From: Camelus bactrianus
Taxonomy: Eukaryota; Chordata; Mammalia; Artiodactyla; Camelidae
DNA: 64,000 nucleotides
Reading direction: 5' to 3'
Assembly (NCBI RefSeq): GCF_048773025.1
Contig: NC_133564.1
Coordinates: 31,754,645-31,818,644, forward strand
Shown here piece by piece: positions 23,401 to 34,918 of the stretch. The stretch's first letter is position 1, and the number at the start of each line of letters is the position of its first letter. Made by a program: the position numbers and the translations under genes. Below the pieces are notes generated by a model, which was not told the DNA's origin, did not search any database, and saw only the letters and a list, made by a program, of their open reading frames with translations.

Positions 23401-26400
23401 TGTCTCCGGGCTCAAAGGGGGGACCCTTCAAGGTGTGTCAGCGTGGTCAGAGGTTGTGGTCTGATAGCAAGTCTGTTGTTGGGCCCAGTCTAGTTTTTGT
23501 TTGTTTTTGTTTTTAGTTGAAGTACCATCAGTTACAGTGTGTCAATTTCTGGTATACAGCAGTGTCCCAATCATGCATATACATACATATATTCATTTTC
23601 ATGTATTTTTTTAATGTTGAATTAGTTATCTACATTTACAAAACATGAGAGCTCCTATGAGTATGTGGATCTCAGCTTCTAAAAACCTGCCCTCCCCTTT
23701 CCCACGTTTGTAAGCCACAACAGCTGATCAGAGCAGGGTAGGGGCTTCCTTCAATGTGCTGCCCTGTCCCCCTCCCCTGACGGCCCACCTTTCTCTTATA
23801 CCTGACTCGCCTGGCCCTGGAGCTTTCAAGTGTGTGGCCCTGCGCTTGGATGCTCTGGGTTTCAGTCTCTTGACAGCCTCAGAATACCTTTAAAACATTG
23901 GTATTTTAGTTTCTCAACTCGTGTTTTAACACTGTTTTTACCACCCTCTAGACATTTATTTCTTCTGTCTGCTGTGTTCGCTCCTTTCACAGGTTAAGAG
24001 TTCTTCTGGGCCCTTCTGACCGGCCAGATTCAGATTCTATTCAAATGGTCATTTTTGAAAAGGAAAGAAGACTGTTTGAACTTGATGTGATGAGACTGTA
24101 GCCGTGTATGATGACTTGTGTAATTAAGTAACTGAAAGAAAATGAGGACTCTTACGTGATGAGTTTCTTTGTCCTCCTTTGACCTAAGTGTAGCTTTGGA
24201 GTCCTCGACATTGCCAGTGATGATGGCCACATGCAGGTAGAACAAAAAGATCCTTGGTCTTTGTCCTGTTTTTCAACAAACTTCTTTTTCTGTTGGTAGG
24301 AAGAAAATCTCAGGCGAGCCAAGAAAGGGGACCTGAAGGTCAGTATCCATCAGATGGAGATGGAGAGGATCCGCTACGTCCTCAGCAGTTACTTGCGGTG
24401 TCGGCTCATGAAGGTTTGACTTGAGGTGGGGGGGGTCCCACAGTCTGTCCTGCAGACTGAGCATCTTGGGGAGAAGTTGGGGGCAGTCTGGGGCCTGAAG
24501 ATGCTGCTGAGGCCCCACATCAGGGTAGCCAAGGTGTGAGAGGGCCGGAGATTGTTTTGGAGAAGCATAGATGGCGTGGGTCCACCTCCGGGGACGGTTT
24601 TCAGTCTGCTGTGCACAGTGGTGCTTGGGGTAGAGTCATTTGCATTGGTTGAATAGGGAACCTGGTTTTAAAAACTGTTTTGCAGAGTGGAGGGGATAGC
24701 TCAGTGGTAGAGCATGTGCTTAGCTTGCATGAGGTCCTGGGTTCAATCCCCAGTACTGCTATTAAAAAAAAAAATGCAATGAAATTAATGACCGCTCACA
24801 CACACACAAAAAGCCTTAAAAAATTTAAGGTTCAATTTAAAAAACTTGAAAAAAACTGCTCCGTGTCCATCACACAGTCACTGTTTTCACCCTGGAAAGT
24901 TCTTACTTCCCTGACATTTCTTCTCATTTTGTTCCACTTGTCCTCTTAGTTAGCACAGAACAAATACAGTTGATTCTCGAACAGCATGGGTTTGAACCAC
25001 ACGGGTCCACTGACGTGGATTTTTTTTAATAAATATGTGCAACAGTACATCAGGATGCAAGGATGGTTCAATCTGCGGAGATGGAACCTTGGATATGGAG
25101 AGCTGGCAGTAAAGTTATCCCTGGAATTTTGACTGTTGGGGGGGTTGGTGTCCCCAGCACTGAATTGTTCAAGGGTCAGCTCTACACTCTTCCCCGTGAG
25201 AGCGCTTCAGATACCTGAAGACAGCTCACTGCCACCTGCAGTGGGCCAGGATCTCCTAGTTGTGGTCTGGTCACTCTTGTGAAAATCAGGATGATCACCT
25301 CCCTTCTCCTGGATGTTAAACTGACAGTAATGCCACCCAGCATCACAAAGACAGACAGACGTGCACCCAACAGACGCATCACGCCGGGTTTATTCCGCAC
25401 TCAGCAGGAACTCTAACCCTTCCTGAAGTTTTTAAGTTCATCCTGTCACTATCCTGTATTTGTGTGGGTTGGTTTTTGACCTCTAAGTGTAGGGCCTGAG
25501 ACATACCCGCTTAGACCTCCTATTAAATTGGGCTGTTTCCCTGGTCTCTGGATCCTGATGTTGTCACCTCATAGGTTAGTTATCTCAGTGGGTTTGGTGG
25601 GTGTGTGGTCAGAGGTCTTATCTGGTCTGTTAGTAGGACTGGACCAGCAGCCGATGTCCCCCCTTCCCTGCAGGTCAGCATGTGCCCGGGAACCGGTGTT
25701 CTTTGTTCCCTCCTTGATGAGTTTCCCCATCTGTACGGTCACCCAGCCCCCAGGCTGCAGTTTGTCCACAAAGACGTCGTAAAGGTGTTGTCCCTTGTTT
25801 TGAAAAAATTGGGTCACCTGGTACGCCTCTCCCCACCCTCAACTACCAGGCCGCTCAGGAGAGTTTTGGTGGTTGGGTAAATCCTCTTCATAGTCACCAC
25901 TTACTTTCCTTTGAGTTCACAGACGGTCTCTTCCAGTATTTATTCCCATATAATGCCACGTGCAGCGTGGCAGGTACTGATCCAAGTTTGAAGATTCCCC
26001 GCCTTCTTTGTAGTTTTGAAAATGAGGAAACGTGCCTACCTCTAACCTTTCACACCTCTCCTAAATTCAGTAACTGGAGATCCTGAGGTTGCATTTGTTT
26101 TTAGTACAGACTGATAGAGCAGTGCCATATAGTTAGAGCAGGAGAGAATGCTTCGCCCACTGAAATGCCTCACAGACGGGGATGTAACTTATTCTGGAAC
26201 TCAAGCCCTTGCTGCCTATCCATGGATGAGGGCTCCTTTACCTTGGCCTCCAGCTGGCTGCTCCCCTCCGTCTTCTCATCCCCGCTGGCAGAGAGCACTT
26301 CCCCCATGGAGATGATCCTGACCCACGGACTCCATACAGCAGGCCACCCTTTTGGGTTCCCAACCACACACCTTTTAGCTTATTTGTTGGTGTTTTTTTT

Positions 26401-29400
26401 TTTCTGATCATTCTCAGCATGTTTCCCAAGCCTCCTCACAGGCTCTGTCTTTGCTGGTTATAATCTGGTAACTGAGCATCCCTCTTATATATCCTGTATG
26501 TGTCTTTCCAGCCTTGGGTATGTTTCATCTCACAGAAGAGCACCTTGTACAGTTACATAAAAACGTGGAGTGATACCCCGCCTCTTCCCTTAAATACCAC
26601 TTCCAGTTGTATCTCCAGAGTTTGTTTCGCGGAAGCCTCTCACCCTTTTTAAAACTGCCTTCCTTTTCAGAGCTCTTGTCTTTCCTCCAAATTCTTGGAA
26701 ACCTGCCTTCTTGAAGTCTAGAGTGTAGGTCTTAGGGTTAGAAAGAGTCTCCACTGCGAAGACTCACCATTTTTAGTCACTTTCTAGATAAACCTCGACC
26801 TATGTCAGAAAACCGGCGTGGGTGACGCTTGAATCAGATAAGACCTTTGGTGACACACTCATCAAGTTTGCTGATGGCCTAGAGTTGACCAATGTTTTCT
26901 CTCCCCACAGATAGAGAAGTTTTTCCCTCACATCCTTGAGAAAGAGAAGACACGCGGTGAGGGGGAGCCTTCCAGCCTCTCCCCAGAAGAGTTTGCCTTT
27001 GCCAAAGAGTAAGTGTAGGACCCGTGTTTATCCCCGGGCTCGTGAGCCTGAGCCTGGTGGGTGCGTCCCTGAGGCCCATCACAGAGCCATGGTCGTCAGT
27101 CTGACAGTCCTGCTGGCTCCTTCCAGTTGCGTTGTTGTCTCAGGGGTTTGAATCTGTGTGTTCCAGGTACATGACCAACACAGAGACCTACCTAAAGAAC
27201 GTTGCCCTAAAGCACATGCCTCCTAATTTGCAGAAGGTGGACCTCTTGAAGGCCGGTAAGCAGGACGTTCTCTTTCCAGACATCCCGAGGGGCCCGGGTC
27301 ACAGCCCACGTGTCCTCAGGTGCCTGAGAGCAGCGTCCCCATCTCCACTCTTCTCTCTCAAACCTGGGAAGCTAAGTACACAGATAAGCAGAAAAGCAGA
27401 AGAGGAAGAGTTCTGGGTTAAAAACAAAAAGTCATTAAAAGCAGGTACAGGGGTCGTTTTGGAGTTCCTTGTTCTTCAAATTGGGGTGACTTCTGGTGGC
27501 CGCCCCTGTTAAGCGTCAGCTCGATTGTGTGTTCAGCTGTCCCTGCCGTGCTGGGCTCTTCTGAGCGAGGAAGGGACCGAGGGCTCTGCTCCCCAGGGGC
27601 GGGCCATCTCCCCTCACAGATCCAGCCAGGCCAGACCTGTCTGCTCCTTGACGGGAGGCCTGGGGACCCTCAGTGACTCCCTTTACCTCTGGGAAGGGCT
27701 CCTGACCTTCGGGTGTGAGCAGTTGTCCGGCTGTGGGACGGGTTGCAGGACTGAGTGTGGGAGGAGGTGGGGAGGGAAGCGCCCCCCACTTCAGTTCCCT
27801 CAAAGGTCTGCTGAGCCGAGGGACTGGAATCTGGGCGGTCACGCCAACCTCGCATCAGCCAGCGGGGGCCCCTGGCACGTGGGCTCAAGTCCACCTCAGT
27901 CTCTCCCAGCTCGCCATGTCCACGCAGGGCCGAGTCCACTGTGTTCACAAGCTGAGTCCAGGGCAGCTGCGCCCTGGGAGTCCCTCTCCCACCCAGCCTG
28001 TGTGGGACTGTGAGCCCTGTGGCGGTTGGAGGGGCTCACAGGACCGGCAGGCCGTGGTTCACCTGATGCCTGGGTCTGTCCAGGCTGCTATGACTAAGTA
28101 CCACCACCGGGGGCGCTGAAACAGCGGACGCGTCCTCTCACAGAGGGGAGGCTGGAAGTCTGGTCAGGATGCTGACAGGGTCAGTTTCCTCCGAGGCCTC
28201 TCCCCTTGGCTGGAGATGGCCGCCCCCCTGGTGTCTTTCCCTCTTCTTACAAGGACACCAGTCAGACTGGATTGAGACCTCACCCTTGCAGCTTCATCTT
28301 AACTAAATTGTCTCTTTAGAGGCACCATCTCCAAATTCATCCCCATTCTGAAGTCCTGGGTGGCTAGGGCTTCAGTGTATGAACTTGGGAGGACACAACA
28401 CCAGGAGCAAGCCAGACCCGTGTGGGACTTGTGGGGCCCTGAACTGGCCGTTTTGGTGAACCTGCCCACGTGCAGTGCAGCCACTTCTGTCTGCACTTAG
28501 GAGGAGAGAAGTGGGGCAAGGACCCCGTCCCTAATCACTGCCCCACGCTGTGGATCGTACCCGCTTGATTAAAGCAGCCAAGCACCACTGGTGGGCTTGC
28601 ATCGGGTCCCTGGGCTGGGTCTGAGCCACTGCCCCAGAGCTGAGCTGGATGCTGGCCGACACCTCCTTATGGTCACGTGCCGCTTGCCCTGGGTCCCCTC
28701 CAGGGACTAGACCAGGCTCCTAGGACTGGAGCTGTCAAGGGGAGGGGGTGTGGAGGGGCAGCTTGTCCTCGAGAGATTGGAGCCTTGCTTACTTAGCCTG
28801 ATGTCCTAGTGCCCCTCAGGCCCCTGGAGCACACAGACCCCGACCACTGGGTGGGGGCGGATGCACTGTAACCTAAGTGGGGCCCGCTGGCCATGGTCAA
28901 GTTGGAGGCCCTTCGGCAGGCCCAGATCCCTGGAGCTGCCCGAGAACCCCCCTCAGACTGTCAGAGCTAGTTTTCCCACAGGTGAGGGGACCGAGAGCAG
29001 TCCTACACTTGAGCTGGGCTCAGAACTGAGTGGTCCAGGAGGTCCTCTGGCCCCTGCAGGTGATGGGTCCTCCAGGTACAAGTGAATAAAGGGCCGGAGG
29101 AGCGATGGTAGCATCTTCACCTGTAATCAACCAGTGAGGGACGCTGACAGCTCAGAGCCTGTATTCTTTAGTCCGACATCAAGACCGTCACCGCCTGACC
29201 CAGTCCTCCTAATGTCCTCTCCTCTCAGTCCCCTGTGTAGAAATGCTTCCTCACCGATTTACACGCTGTCCTCCTGAAACGTGGGGCATATTTCTCCCGT
29301 GGCCCGGCTCTTACCTCCCAGGCTCTGTGCGCTTGAAGTCCTCATCACTTGTCGAATGTGTCAAACCGTGGTGGGAAGGACGCTGTTTCCAGAAGGAGCC

Positions 29401-29825
29401 AGATCTCTCCTCAGACCCCTCCCTGCAAGACACTTTTACATCAGGGGCCCCTCTCTGCTGGAGACAGCTAATCACAGCAGCTTTTCCGTGTGGATCTTGT
29501 TAGCTGAGCGCTTTCTGATCGCATTACTGTTTGTCTGGCAGTTCCCAAACCAGATCTGGATTCATACGTGTTTTTGAGAGTGAAAGAGCGACAGGAGAAC
29601 TTACTGGTGGAACCAGAAACAGACGAGCAGAGGTGAGTGGCTTCCGCATCGTGGACGTGGAGGGTGGGAAATGCCCCTCCTGCAGGGGTGGCGGCCGAGC
29701 CCTGCCGGCACCTTGTCCTCTTCTGCAGGGACTACGTGATCGACCTGGAGGAGGGCTCACAGCACCTGATCCGATACAAGACCATCGCACCCCTGGTTGC
29801 TTCTGGAGCAGTACAGCTGATTTAA
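20400..29825 (+). CDS. GINS4: GINS4 (SLD5), complete, seven coding exons
   Basis: GINS4/SLD5 is a subunit of the GINS tetramer (with PSF1-3). GINS joins CDC45 and MCM2-7 as the CMG helicase at nuclear replication forks. Coding exons are 20400-20495, 23302-23388, 24300-24413, 26911-27008, 27167-27255, 29542-29632 and 29729-29825. They total 672 nt, giving 223 residues and a stop, the same length as human. The protein starts MTEELDVSGQDSDGGSEEVV and ends IAPLVASGAVQLI. Residues from about 20 to 150 form the helical A domain, and the C-terminal part from about 165 is the small beta B domain. All exon phases agree and no damage is seen. A second ATG lies directly upstream (20397-20399); the human-like start is the one at 20400. 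Confidence 0.97.
20938..21330 (-). mobile_element. MaLR (MLT1-type) LTR fossil
   Basis: 'cagtttgctatggctgcata', 'accacagactgggtgactta', 'ctgaatacagtcacatcctg' is the reverse complement of an MLT1-type LTR. It lies in the GINS4 intron, opposite to the gene. Old, near full LTR length. Confidence 0.85.
21519..21740 (-). mobile_element. L1 3' end, 5'-truncated, antisense
   Basis: The reverse complement of the camelid L1 3' UTR ('gtgtcaaattccagtg', 'acaatttttcagttatacat', 'ttccctgtgctatacagta'). A 13-bp target duplication (acgatttcataat) lies at 21506-21518 and 21741-21753. Confidence 0.9.
22112..22245 (-). mobile_element. Camelid tRNA-Ala-derived SINE
   Basis: Poly(T) and 'taattaggtttatttattta' on the left, 'gactggggattgaaccca' (B box reversed) and 'actgagctatacctccc' (A box reversed) on the right. 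Confidence 0.93.
23302..23388 (+). CDS. GINS4: GINS4 coding exon 2
   Basis: This exon is 87 nt, 29 codons, AWMNEKFAPELLETK to EQLDHM. Acceptor CGCTTTTAG and donor GTAAGT. Phase 0 at both ends. Confidence 0.96.
23497..23615 (-). mobile_element. L1 3' end, antisense
   Basis: 'agttgaagtaccatcagtta', 'gtcaatttctggtatacagc' and 'cccaatcatgcatatacata' form the reversed 3' terminus of an artiodactyl L1. Confidence 0.8.
24300..24413 (+). CDS. GINS4: GINS4 coding exon 3
   Basis: This exon is 114 nt, 38 codons, EENLRRAKKGDLKVSIHQ to LRCRLMK. The acceptor is TTGGTAG. The donor AAG-GTTTGA is weak compared with the other introns of this gene. Confidence 0.95.
24688..24774 (+). mobile_element. Camelid tRNA-Ala-derived SINE, short form
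   Basis: The tRNA-like head has 'ggggatagctcagtggtaga' and 'ggttcaatccccagtactgc', followed directly by an A-run. It lacks the CCTCCCC/(AAAT) tail module of the other copies. Confidence 0.9.
24963..25190 (+). mobile_element. MER2-like Tigger MITE relic
   Basis: The terminal repeats 'cagttgattctcgaacagca' and 'gaattgttcaagggtcagct' are imperfect inverted repeats. Inside are 'gggtttgaaccacacgggtc' and 'ggttcaatctgcgg', typical of TcMar-Tigger MER2-type elements. Confidence 0.75.
25191..26910 (+). other. GINS4: GINS4 intron segment without clear repeats
   Basis: Intronic DNA. Nothing recognisable except the polypyrimidine tract and acceptor CTCTCCCCACAG at the 3' end. Confidence 0.5.
26911..27008 (+). 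CDS. GINS4: GINS4 coding exon 4
   Basis: This exon is 98 nt, IEKFFPHILEKEKTRGEGEP to FAFAK plus two bases of the next Glu codon. The donor is GTAAGT, and the split codon GA/G is completed by the exon at 27167. Confidence 0.95.
27167..27255 (+). CDS. GINS4: GINS4 coding exon 5
   Basis: This exon is 89 nt, YMTNTETYLKNVALKHMPPN to DLLKA, with split codons at both ends. The acceptor is GTTCCAG and the donor GTAAGC. It is separated from exon 4 by only 158 bp. Confidence 0.95.
28080..28415 (-). mobile_element. MaLR (MLT1-type) LTR fossil
   Basis: 'caggctgctatgactaagta', 'cttacaaggacaccagtcag' and 'tgtctctttagaggc' match the reverse complement of an MLT1-type LTR. It lies in the GINS4 intron and is very diverged. 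Confidence 0.75.
29542..29632 (+). CDS. GINS4: GINS4 coding exon 6
   Basis: This exon is 91 nt, VPKPDLDSYVFLRVKERQEN to PETDEQ, split codons at both ends. The acceptor is GTCTGGCAG and the donor GTGAGT. Confidence 0.95.
29729..29825 (+). CDS. GINS4: GINS4 last coding exon
   Basis: The acceptor TCTTCTGCAG is followed by DYVIDLEEGSQHLIRYKTIA and the terminal PLVASGAVQLI, with TAA at 29823-29825. It encodes most of the B domain's C-terminal strand region. Confidence 0.96.
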
Positions 29826-30812
29826 AACCGGAAGCAACTAACCCCCAACCAAGACATGGAACCTCGGAGAACGTATCTGGAAACCCCCACCCCATCACTC
29901 TGTGCCCAAGGATGGCAGACTTTTCTCAGCAGTGCGGTGGGTCACTGGGGCGTCAAGAGGGGCTCAGGGGAGACCCCTCACTTGGCACTGATTCTCTGCC
30001 TTTTAGCCAGAATTGGCAGATGGGGCCATCGCTCTGTTGATTCTGCAACGGGGCAAGTACATGGAAATTTCCTGTGTGCGCCGTCTCACTAAAGAGGGAA
30101 AGTGAGGCAGAGGTCATTCGTGAAAAGCCATCCCCACCTGTGATCAGGGGCCTGTTCTCGACCTGACCCAGCAGTGGCGGGAGAGTGCACTTAACCTTCC
30201 CGGGAGAAAGAATGAAATGGATTACAACGTGGTGGCTGTCTTCTGTGATGTCACTCAGTTGTGTCAACTAGCCTTCTGGAACCTCTGCTGTTGGACTTAC
30301 AGCCAAGGAGCTTAGGTTTCAGGTCCATGGCGGAAGGAGCCTGCAGGAGTTCCCAGCACGCGGTCTAACGCAGCGCGTCCTCCCCGCGGGGAGACCCTGT
30401 GGCCTCACTGAGTGCCCCAGTCCGGCAGCCTCCCAGCCAGCCCCGGGCCATAGGCCATCTGCCATCCCCGGCGGGATCCCAGCTCTCCTATACCTTGATC
30501 TCAGCGGCAGCTTTTCCTTTGTCGGCTCTCACTTCCTCAAGGAAATGGACGGAATGAATGGAAGTGAGCAGAGAGTGTCGCGGGGACGCCCGAAGGAGGA
30601 GCGTGCGGACAGCATGAACCGTCTTTCCTTTTAAACACGGTGAAGAGCGCCCGCCTTCCCACCCCTCTTGCTCGGTGATGAGGCGGCAGGTCTTCATTCC
30701 GTGGTGTGGGCTGTCAGAGGATCAGTGTGATACTGCTGTTGTGTCCAGGAGAAATCACGAAGTGAAGGCAAGGCAGGTTTTATTCATTAATAAAAGCTTT
30801 TCTGCTTCACAT
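29826..30812 (+). other. GINS4: GINS4 3' UTR with polyadenylation signal
   Basis: About 980 bp follow the stop. An AATAAA at 30789-30794 is followed about 25 bases later by a T/GT-rich element ('cttgattttcttttccagag'). No earlier canonical signal is seen. The cleavage site is estimated. Confidence 0.75.
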
Positions 30813-30854
30813 AGTGCTTGATTTTCTTTTCCAGAGTGTTTTTACCCCCATCAG

Positions 30855-31250
30855 CCATTCATTAAACAAATGTGTACTGAGCACACTGTGCCCAGCACAG
30901 CCCAAGGCCCTGGGGCTCCCACCCAGAAGGAGAGAGTCACTCTGCTCAGATGTGGTAAGTGCCTTGCAGAGAATTAGAACAGGGTGACTCTCCAGAGTGA
31001 CTAGATGGGTGGGCTGAGAGGGTCTCACTGGTGTCCAGGAATCTCACTGAATTAGGCTGAGAGCTGAATAACAAGAAAGGAGGGGATGCACAGCTCAAAA
31101 CAAAGGGCTTTCCTGGCAAAAAAAAAAAAAAAACAGCTGGTGCAAAGGCCCTGGGGCAGAAAACAGTTCTGCCTGCGCTCAGGTGGCTAGAAGTCAGCAG
31201 GCACCATGGAAAACCGTGCAGGGTGAGGTCTGAGATCACCTAACCGCTTT
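30855..31250 (-). repeat. L2 LINE 3' region
   Basis: 'cattcattaaacaaatgtgt', 'actgagcacactgtgcccag' and 'gtgcaaaggccctggggcag' follow the reverse complement of L2. A run of 16 A lies inside at about 31118. Confidence 0.65.
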
Positions 31251-31447
31251 GTCGGCAAGGACCCCACGAGTCCTCGCAGCATCCTGAGAAGCAGGCAGGC
31301 TGGGAGTAGGTAACAGGTGGGAAACAGCGGGCGTTTAATGATAAGTCTGAACCCAAGGAGTCCTCTTGGTCACACGTGTGCTCCTCTCTCACCCTTGCCT
31401 CCACTGTGGTGCGGAGCAGCCGGGCGAGGGCTGGGCTGTTACTCTAG

Positions 31448-31560
31448 CATCTAGAACAGTGCTTCCCAAGTCTTAATCTGCACTCCAATTGCCTTGTTAA
31501 GATGCAGGCTCCAATTCTGGATATCTGGGGTGGGGCCCAGGATTCTACATTTCTGAGGAA
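31448..31560. mobile_element. MER5-like hAT-Charlie MITE fragment
   Basis: 'cagtgcttcccaagtcttaa', 'gttaagatgcaggctccaat' and 'tggggtggggcccaggattc' resemble MER5-type elements. Confidence 0.55.
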
Positions 31561-32160
31561 CCCCTCTGCCATCTTCCCAGAATCCTCTAGGAATTGATTT
31601 TTCAAATGTATCTAATCAAAGAGCTCTGAAAATACTCTCATCTTGTCAAAAAAAAAAACCCACAGTTTTTAAAAAGCAAAATCAATATTCTTTACTTATT
31701 TAACAGACTTGATTTCAAGTAACTCAGCCATTTCAGAAAAATTGAATATCCCTTCCATGAACAGAAAAACAACTGAGGGTATGTACTATAGATAATGAAG
31801 GCAGTAATTTAAAAAATCTAACGTTTATCATTTATTTACTATGAATCAAACTCTTCTATGCTTTAAACAGATAAACCTGTAATTCTTTACAACAACCCTA
31901 TGCAAGAAAATACTTCAGATTTTTGGGATGAGCAAAAGAGATGACCGGATATCCTTTCAGTGGGGTCTTTGATCCTTGAGGTGTACGCCCATGTCTTTGA
32001 ATAGGCTACTTTACAACTCTGTAGAGGTAAAAGCTACTTTACAGAAGACTGAGAATAATGCAAATATTTCCTAACTGTTGCTATGCAGGTGATTTCTATT
32101 CATGGAAATGCAAATGAGTTTTGTAGAGAATTAAGCCACATCCTCATCTGAACTGGTTTT

Positions 32161-32865
32161 TTGGGGTTTTTTTTTTAACATTTTTTATTGATTTATAATC
32201 ATTTTACAATGTTGTGTCAAATTCCAGTGTTCAGCACAATTTTTCAGTCATTCATGGACATATACACACTCAATGTCACATTTTTTTCTCTGTGAATTAT
32301 CATAACATTTTGTGTATATTTCCCTGTGCTATACAGTGTAATCTTGTTTATCTATTCTACAATTTTGAAATCCCAGTCTATCCCTTCCCACCCTCCACCC
32401 CCCTGGCAACCACAAGTCTGTATTCTCTGTCTGTGAGTCTATTTCTGTCCTGTATTTACGCTTTGTTTTTGTTTGTTTTTGTTTTTGTTTTTTAGAGTCC
32501 ACATATGAGCGATCTCATATGGTATTTTTCTTTCTCTTTCTGGCTTACTTCACTTAGAATGACATTCTCCAGGAGCATCCATGTTGCTGCAAATGGCATT
32601 ATGTTGTCGGTTTTTATGGCTGAGTAGTATTCCATTGTATAAATATACCACATCTTCTTTATCCAGTCACCTGTTGATGGACATTTAGGCTGTTTCCATG
32701 TTTTGGCTGTTGTAAATAGTGCTGCTATGAACATTGGGGTGCAGGTGTCATCCTGTAGTAGATTTCCTTCTGGATACAAGCCCAGGAGTGGGATTCCTGG
32801 GTCATATGGTAAGTCTATTCCTAGTCTTTTGAGGAATCTCCACACTGTTTTCCATAGTGGCTGCA
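32161..32865 (-). mobile_element. L1 3' end, 5'-truncated, antisense
   Basis: The reverse strand encodes the ORF2 C-terminus (WKTVWRFLKRLGIDLPYDPG, PMFIAALFTTAKTWKQPKCP, MWYIYTMEYYSAIK), then the 3' UTR and poly(A). A perfect 16-bp target duplication (catctgaactggtttt) flanks it at 32145-32160 and 32866-32881. It is the youngest-looking L1 in the window and is 5'-truncated to about 700 bp. Confidence 0.96.
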
Positions 32866-33024
32866 CATCTGAACTGGTTTTAACATTTCCCCGGTTACTA
32901 TTTAATGGGAGCATTAAAGTGTAAGTTAAATAAAATCTTTGGCACATGTTCATTTTGTATCTGTCTGAGAGTCAACACTTCCTACTGCTAAATAATTTTT
33001 TTTTAATTTTTGTGTATCTGTAAG

Positions 33025-33160
33025 GTAGGTAAGGTTGATATCCCCATTTTACAGATGAGAAAACAGATTAATCCACTGAAGGCCACACAGCTACAAGGTT
33101 GAGGAGATGGATTCAAACCCCTGTGAGCCCAGAACTGCAATGCCTCTTCCTTACCTTGTA
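33025..33160 (-). repeat. MIR SINE
   Basis: 'atccccattttacagatgag', 'ggccacacagctacaaggt' and 'tggattcaaacccctg' are the reverse complement of MIR. Confidence 0.85.
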
Positions 33161-33181
33161 CTGTCTCCACAAACGGAAGGA

Positions 33182-33312
33182 AGGGGGAGGGTAGAGCTCA
33201 GTGGTAGTGCGCATGCGTAGCAAGAGCAAGGTCCTGGTTCAATCCCCAGTCCCTCCGTATAAATAAACAAACAAACGTAATTACCTTCCCTCCCCAAGAC
33301 AAAACAAAAAAG
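33182..33312 (+). mobile_element. Camelid tRNA-Ala-derived SINE
   Basis: The head 'gggagggtagagctcagtgg' and degraded B box 'ggttcaatccccagtccctc' are followed by '(aaac)n' and 'taattaccttccctcccc'. Confidence 0.92.
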
Positions 33313-34771
33313 GAAAGACGATCCAAAAACATTCCGAGCAATGATAGCTTCACGGGAGTAAATTCAAGTCTTTGAAAAAGGCTCCTTTTGGGGGAATAAC
33401 CACCACCATTGAAGTTACTTTAGAGGAGGTGGCATTTTTGTTCACGTGGAAGTATTTTTCCTGCTCTAAGCAGATCAAGTTCTGCATGCCACAGTGCCTA
33501 CAAATTCTCCCGGCTTGTTAAAACGAGGAAAAGCACTCAATATCAATTCAGCACACAATTACCTTATCTCCACTTCTCTTCCAGTTCTGTTTGGCTCTAC
33601 TAGAGTAAAGACAAAAGTAAATGACTGCTTCTGCCCCCCGAGGAATTTACAATGAATCCTAAGAAGACTTCCTAAGTAAATCTGAAAACAGGAGATGGTT
33701 TGGCTCAGGAAAAAGTGTCTTAAATTCCAGGATTAAAAAGATGGAAAGGAAATGATTTTCTTGGGTTCAGAGCTTTGTATACGAGAGAATGTTTTAAGCC
33801 TCTTAAGCGGGTTAGTGCTTGGGACCCAAAGTTGTTCCCAACTCAAACGTAAATTTTTAAAAACTTCTGTTATCTCCAAACCTGCAAGTTTCCTCAATTT
33901 TAACCATTTCGTTGCCTCTCTTCAAAAACTTCAATGGTTACTCATTGTCTACAGAAAAGGAAGAGGGTAAAGGAGATTAATACATGGACAGCAGACTAAT
34001 TTCTCTCCACAAATTACCTTATTTAATCCTCGTAACAACCCTATAAGGTAAGCACCAGTCTCACCACCTTATCCCAGCTTCCTGATTATACTGGCCTTTC
34101 ATTTTCCCTAAATGGTTTCTAATCTTCTTTTTATACATCGTTTTATTATCGTATCTTTATTAAAATCCCAGCAATATTCTTTGGGAAATTTAAATAAGCT
34201 TTAGATAATTTCATGTTAGTAACACTGGTGCCAACAAGATAACTGGGCATGGCTGTAATCTAATTTCCAGAACAGGTCATGAAAAATAACATAGTGAACA
34301 ATGGCAGGTGCCACCTTTGACTTCATTTGTTAACAAGTGTCCACTTGGCTTCGTTGGCAGGCTGCCCTCAACCTCCAGACAAGTGGGTTGGCCTTCAGTC
34401 TGAGTAAGACTGTGGTCCACCTCCTTCATTTTGACAACAGGTCATCAACCTTGCCTTCTCCTGGAATCTAAAGCTTTCTGATCCCCAGTCAACCATCACA
34501 GGTCTGCTCTTTAGTGAGCTCAGTCACGAACAGCATGTCAACAGTTTAATAAGCAAAATGAAACAGATGCCAAGGGCAGTATCATCAGTCTGTTCCTCTT
34601 AGTTCCCCAAGTTTTATTTCTGTATCAAACTTGATCCCAGAAAGCACCTTCCCTGGGCTAGTGTATGAGTTCCTTGTTTTAGCAAAGAAACAGCCAAGTA
34701 AATAACGTCTTCCTGTCTCCCCAAAATTACAATGGATGACATTACATCGATGACATTTCCTATTTTCTTTT
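33313..34771. other. Intergenic stretch without a gene
   Basis: Apart from a MIR fragment at 34010-34075, nothing is recognised. Confidence 0.5.
34010..34075 (-). repeat. MIR SINE fragment
   Basis: 'ccttatttaatcctcgtaac' and 'aaccctataaggtaagcacc' match the reversed MIR 3' part. Confidence 0.65.
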
Positions 34772-34918
34772 CTGTTTGTTTGTTTTTGCTTTGCTTTGTT
34801 TTAAGGGGAGAGGTAATTAGGTTTCTTTATTTATTTTAAGTGGCAGGACTGGGGATTGAGCCCAGGACCTCGTGCATGCTAAGCATGCGCTCTACCACTG
34901 AGCTATACCCTCTCCCCT
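34772..34918 (-). mobile_element. Camelid tRNA-Ala-derived SINE
   Basis: It has '(tttg)n', 'ggtaattaggtttctttatt', 'ggactggggattgagcccag' and 'ccactgagctataccctctc'. Confidence 0.93.

Noticed and set aside
27525-28119. Open frames of 134-162 codons in a GINS4 intron
   Set aside because: GC-rich intron, no family resemblance, and partly an MLT1-type LTR fossil.
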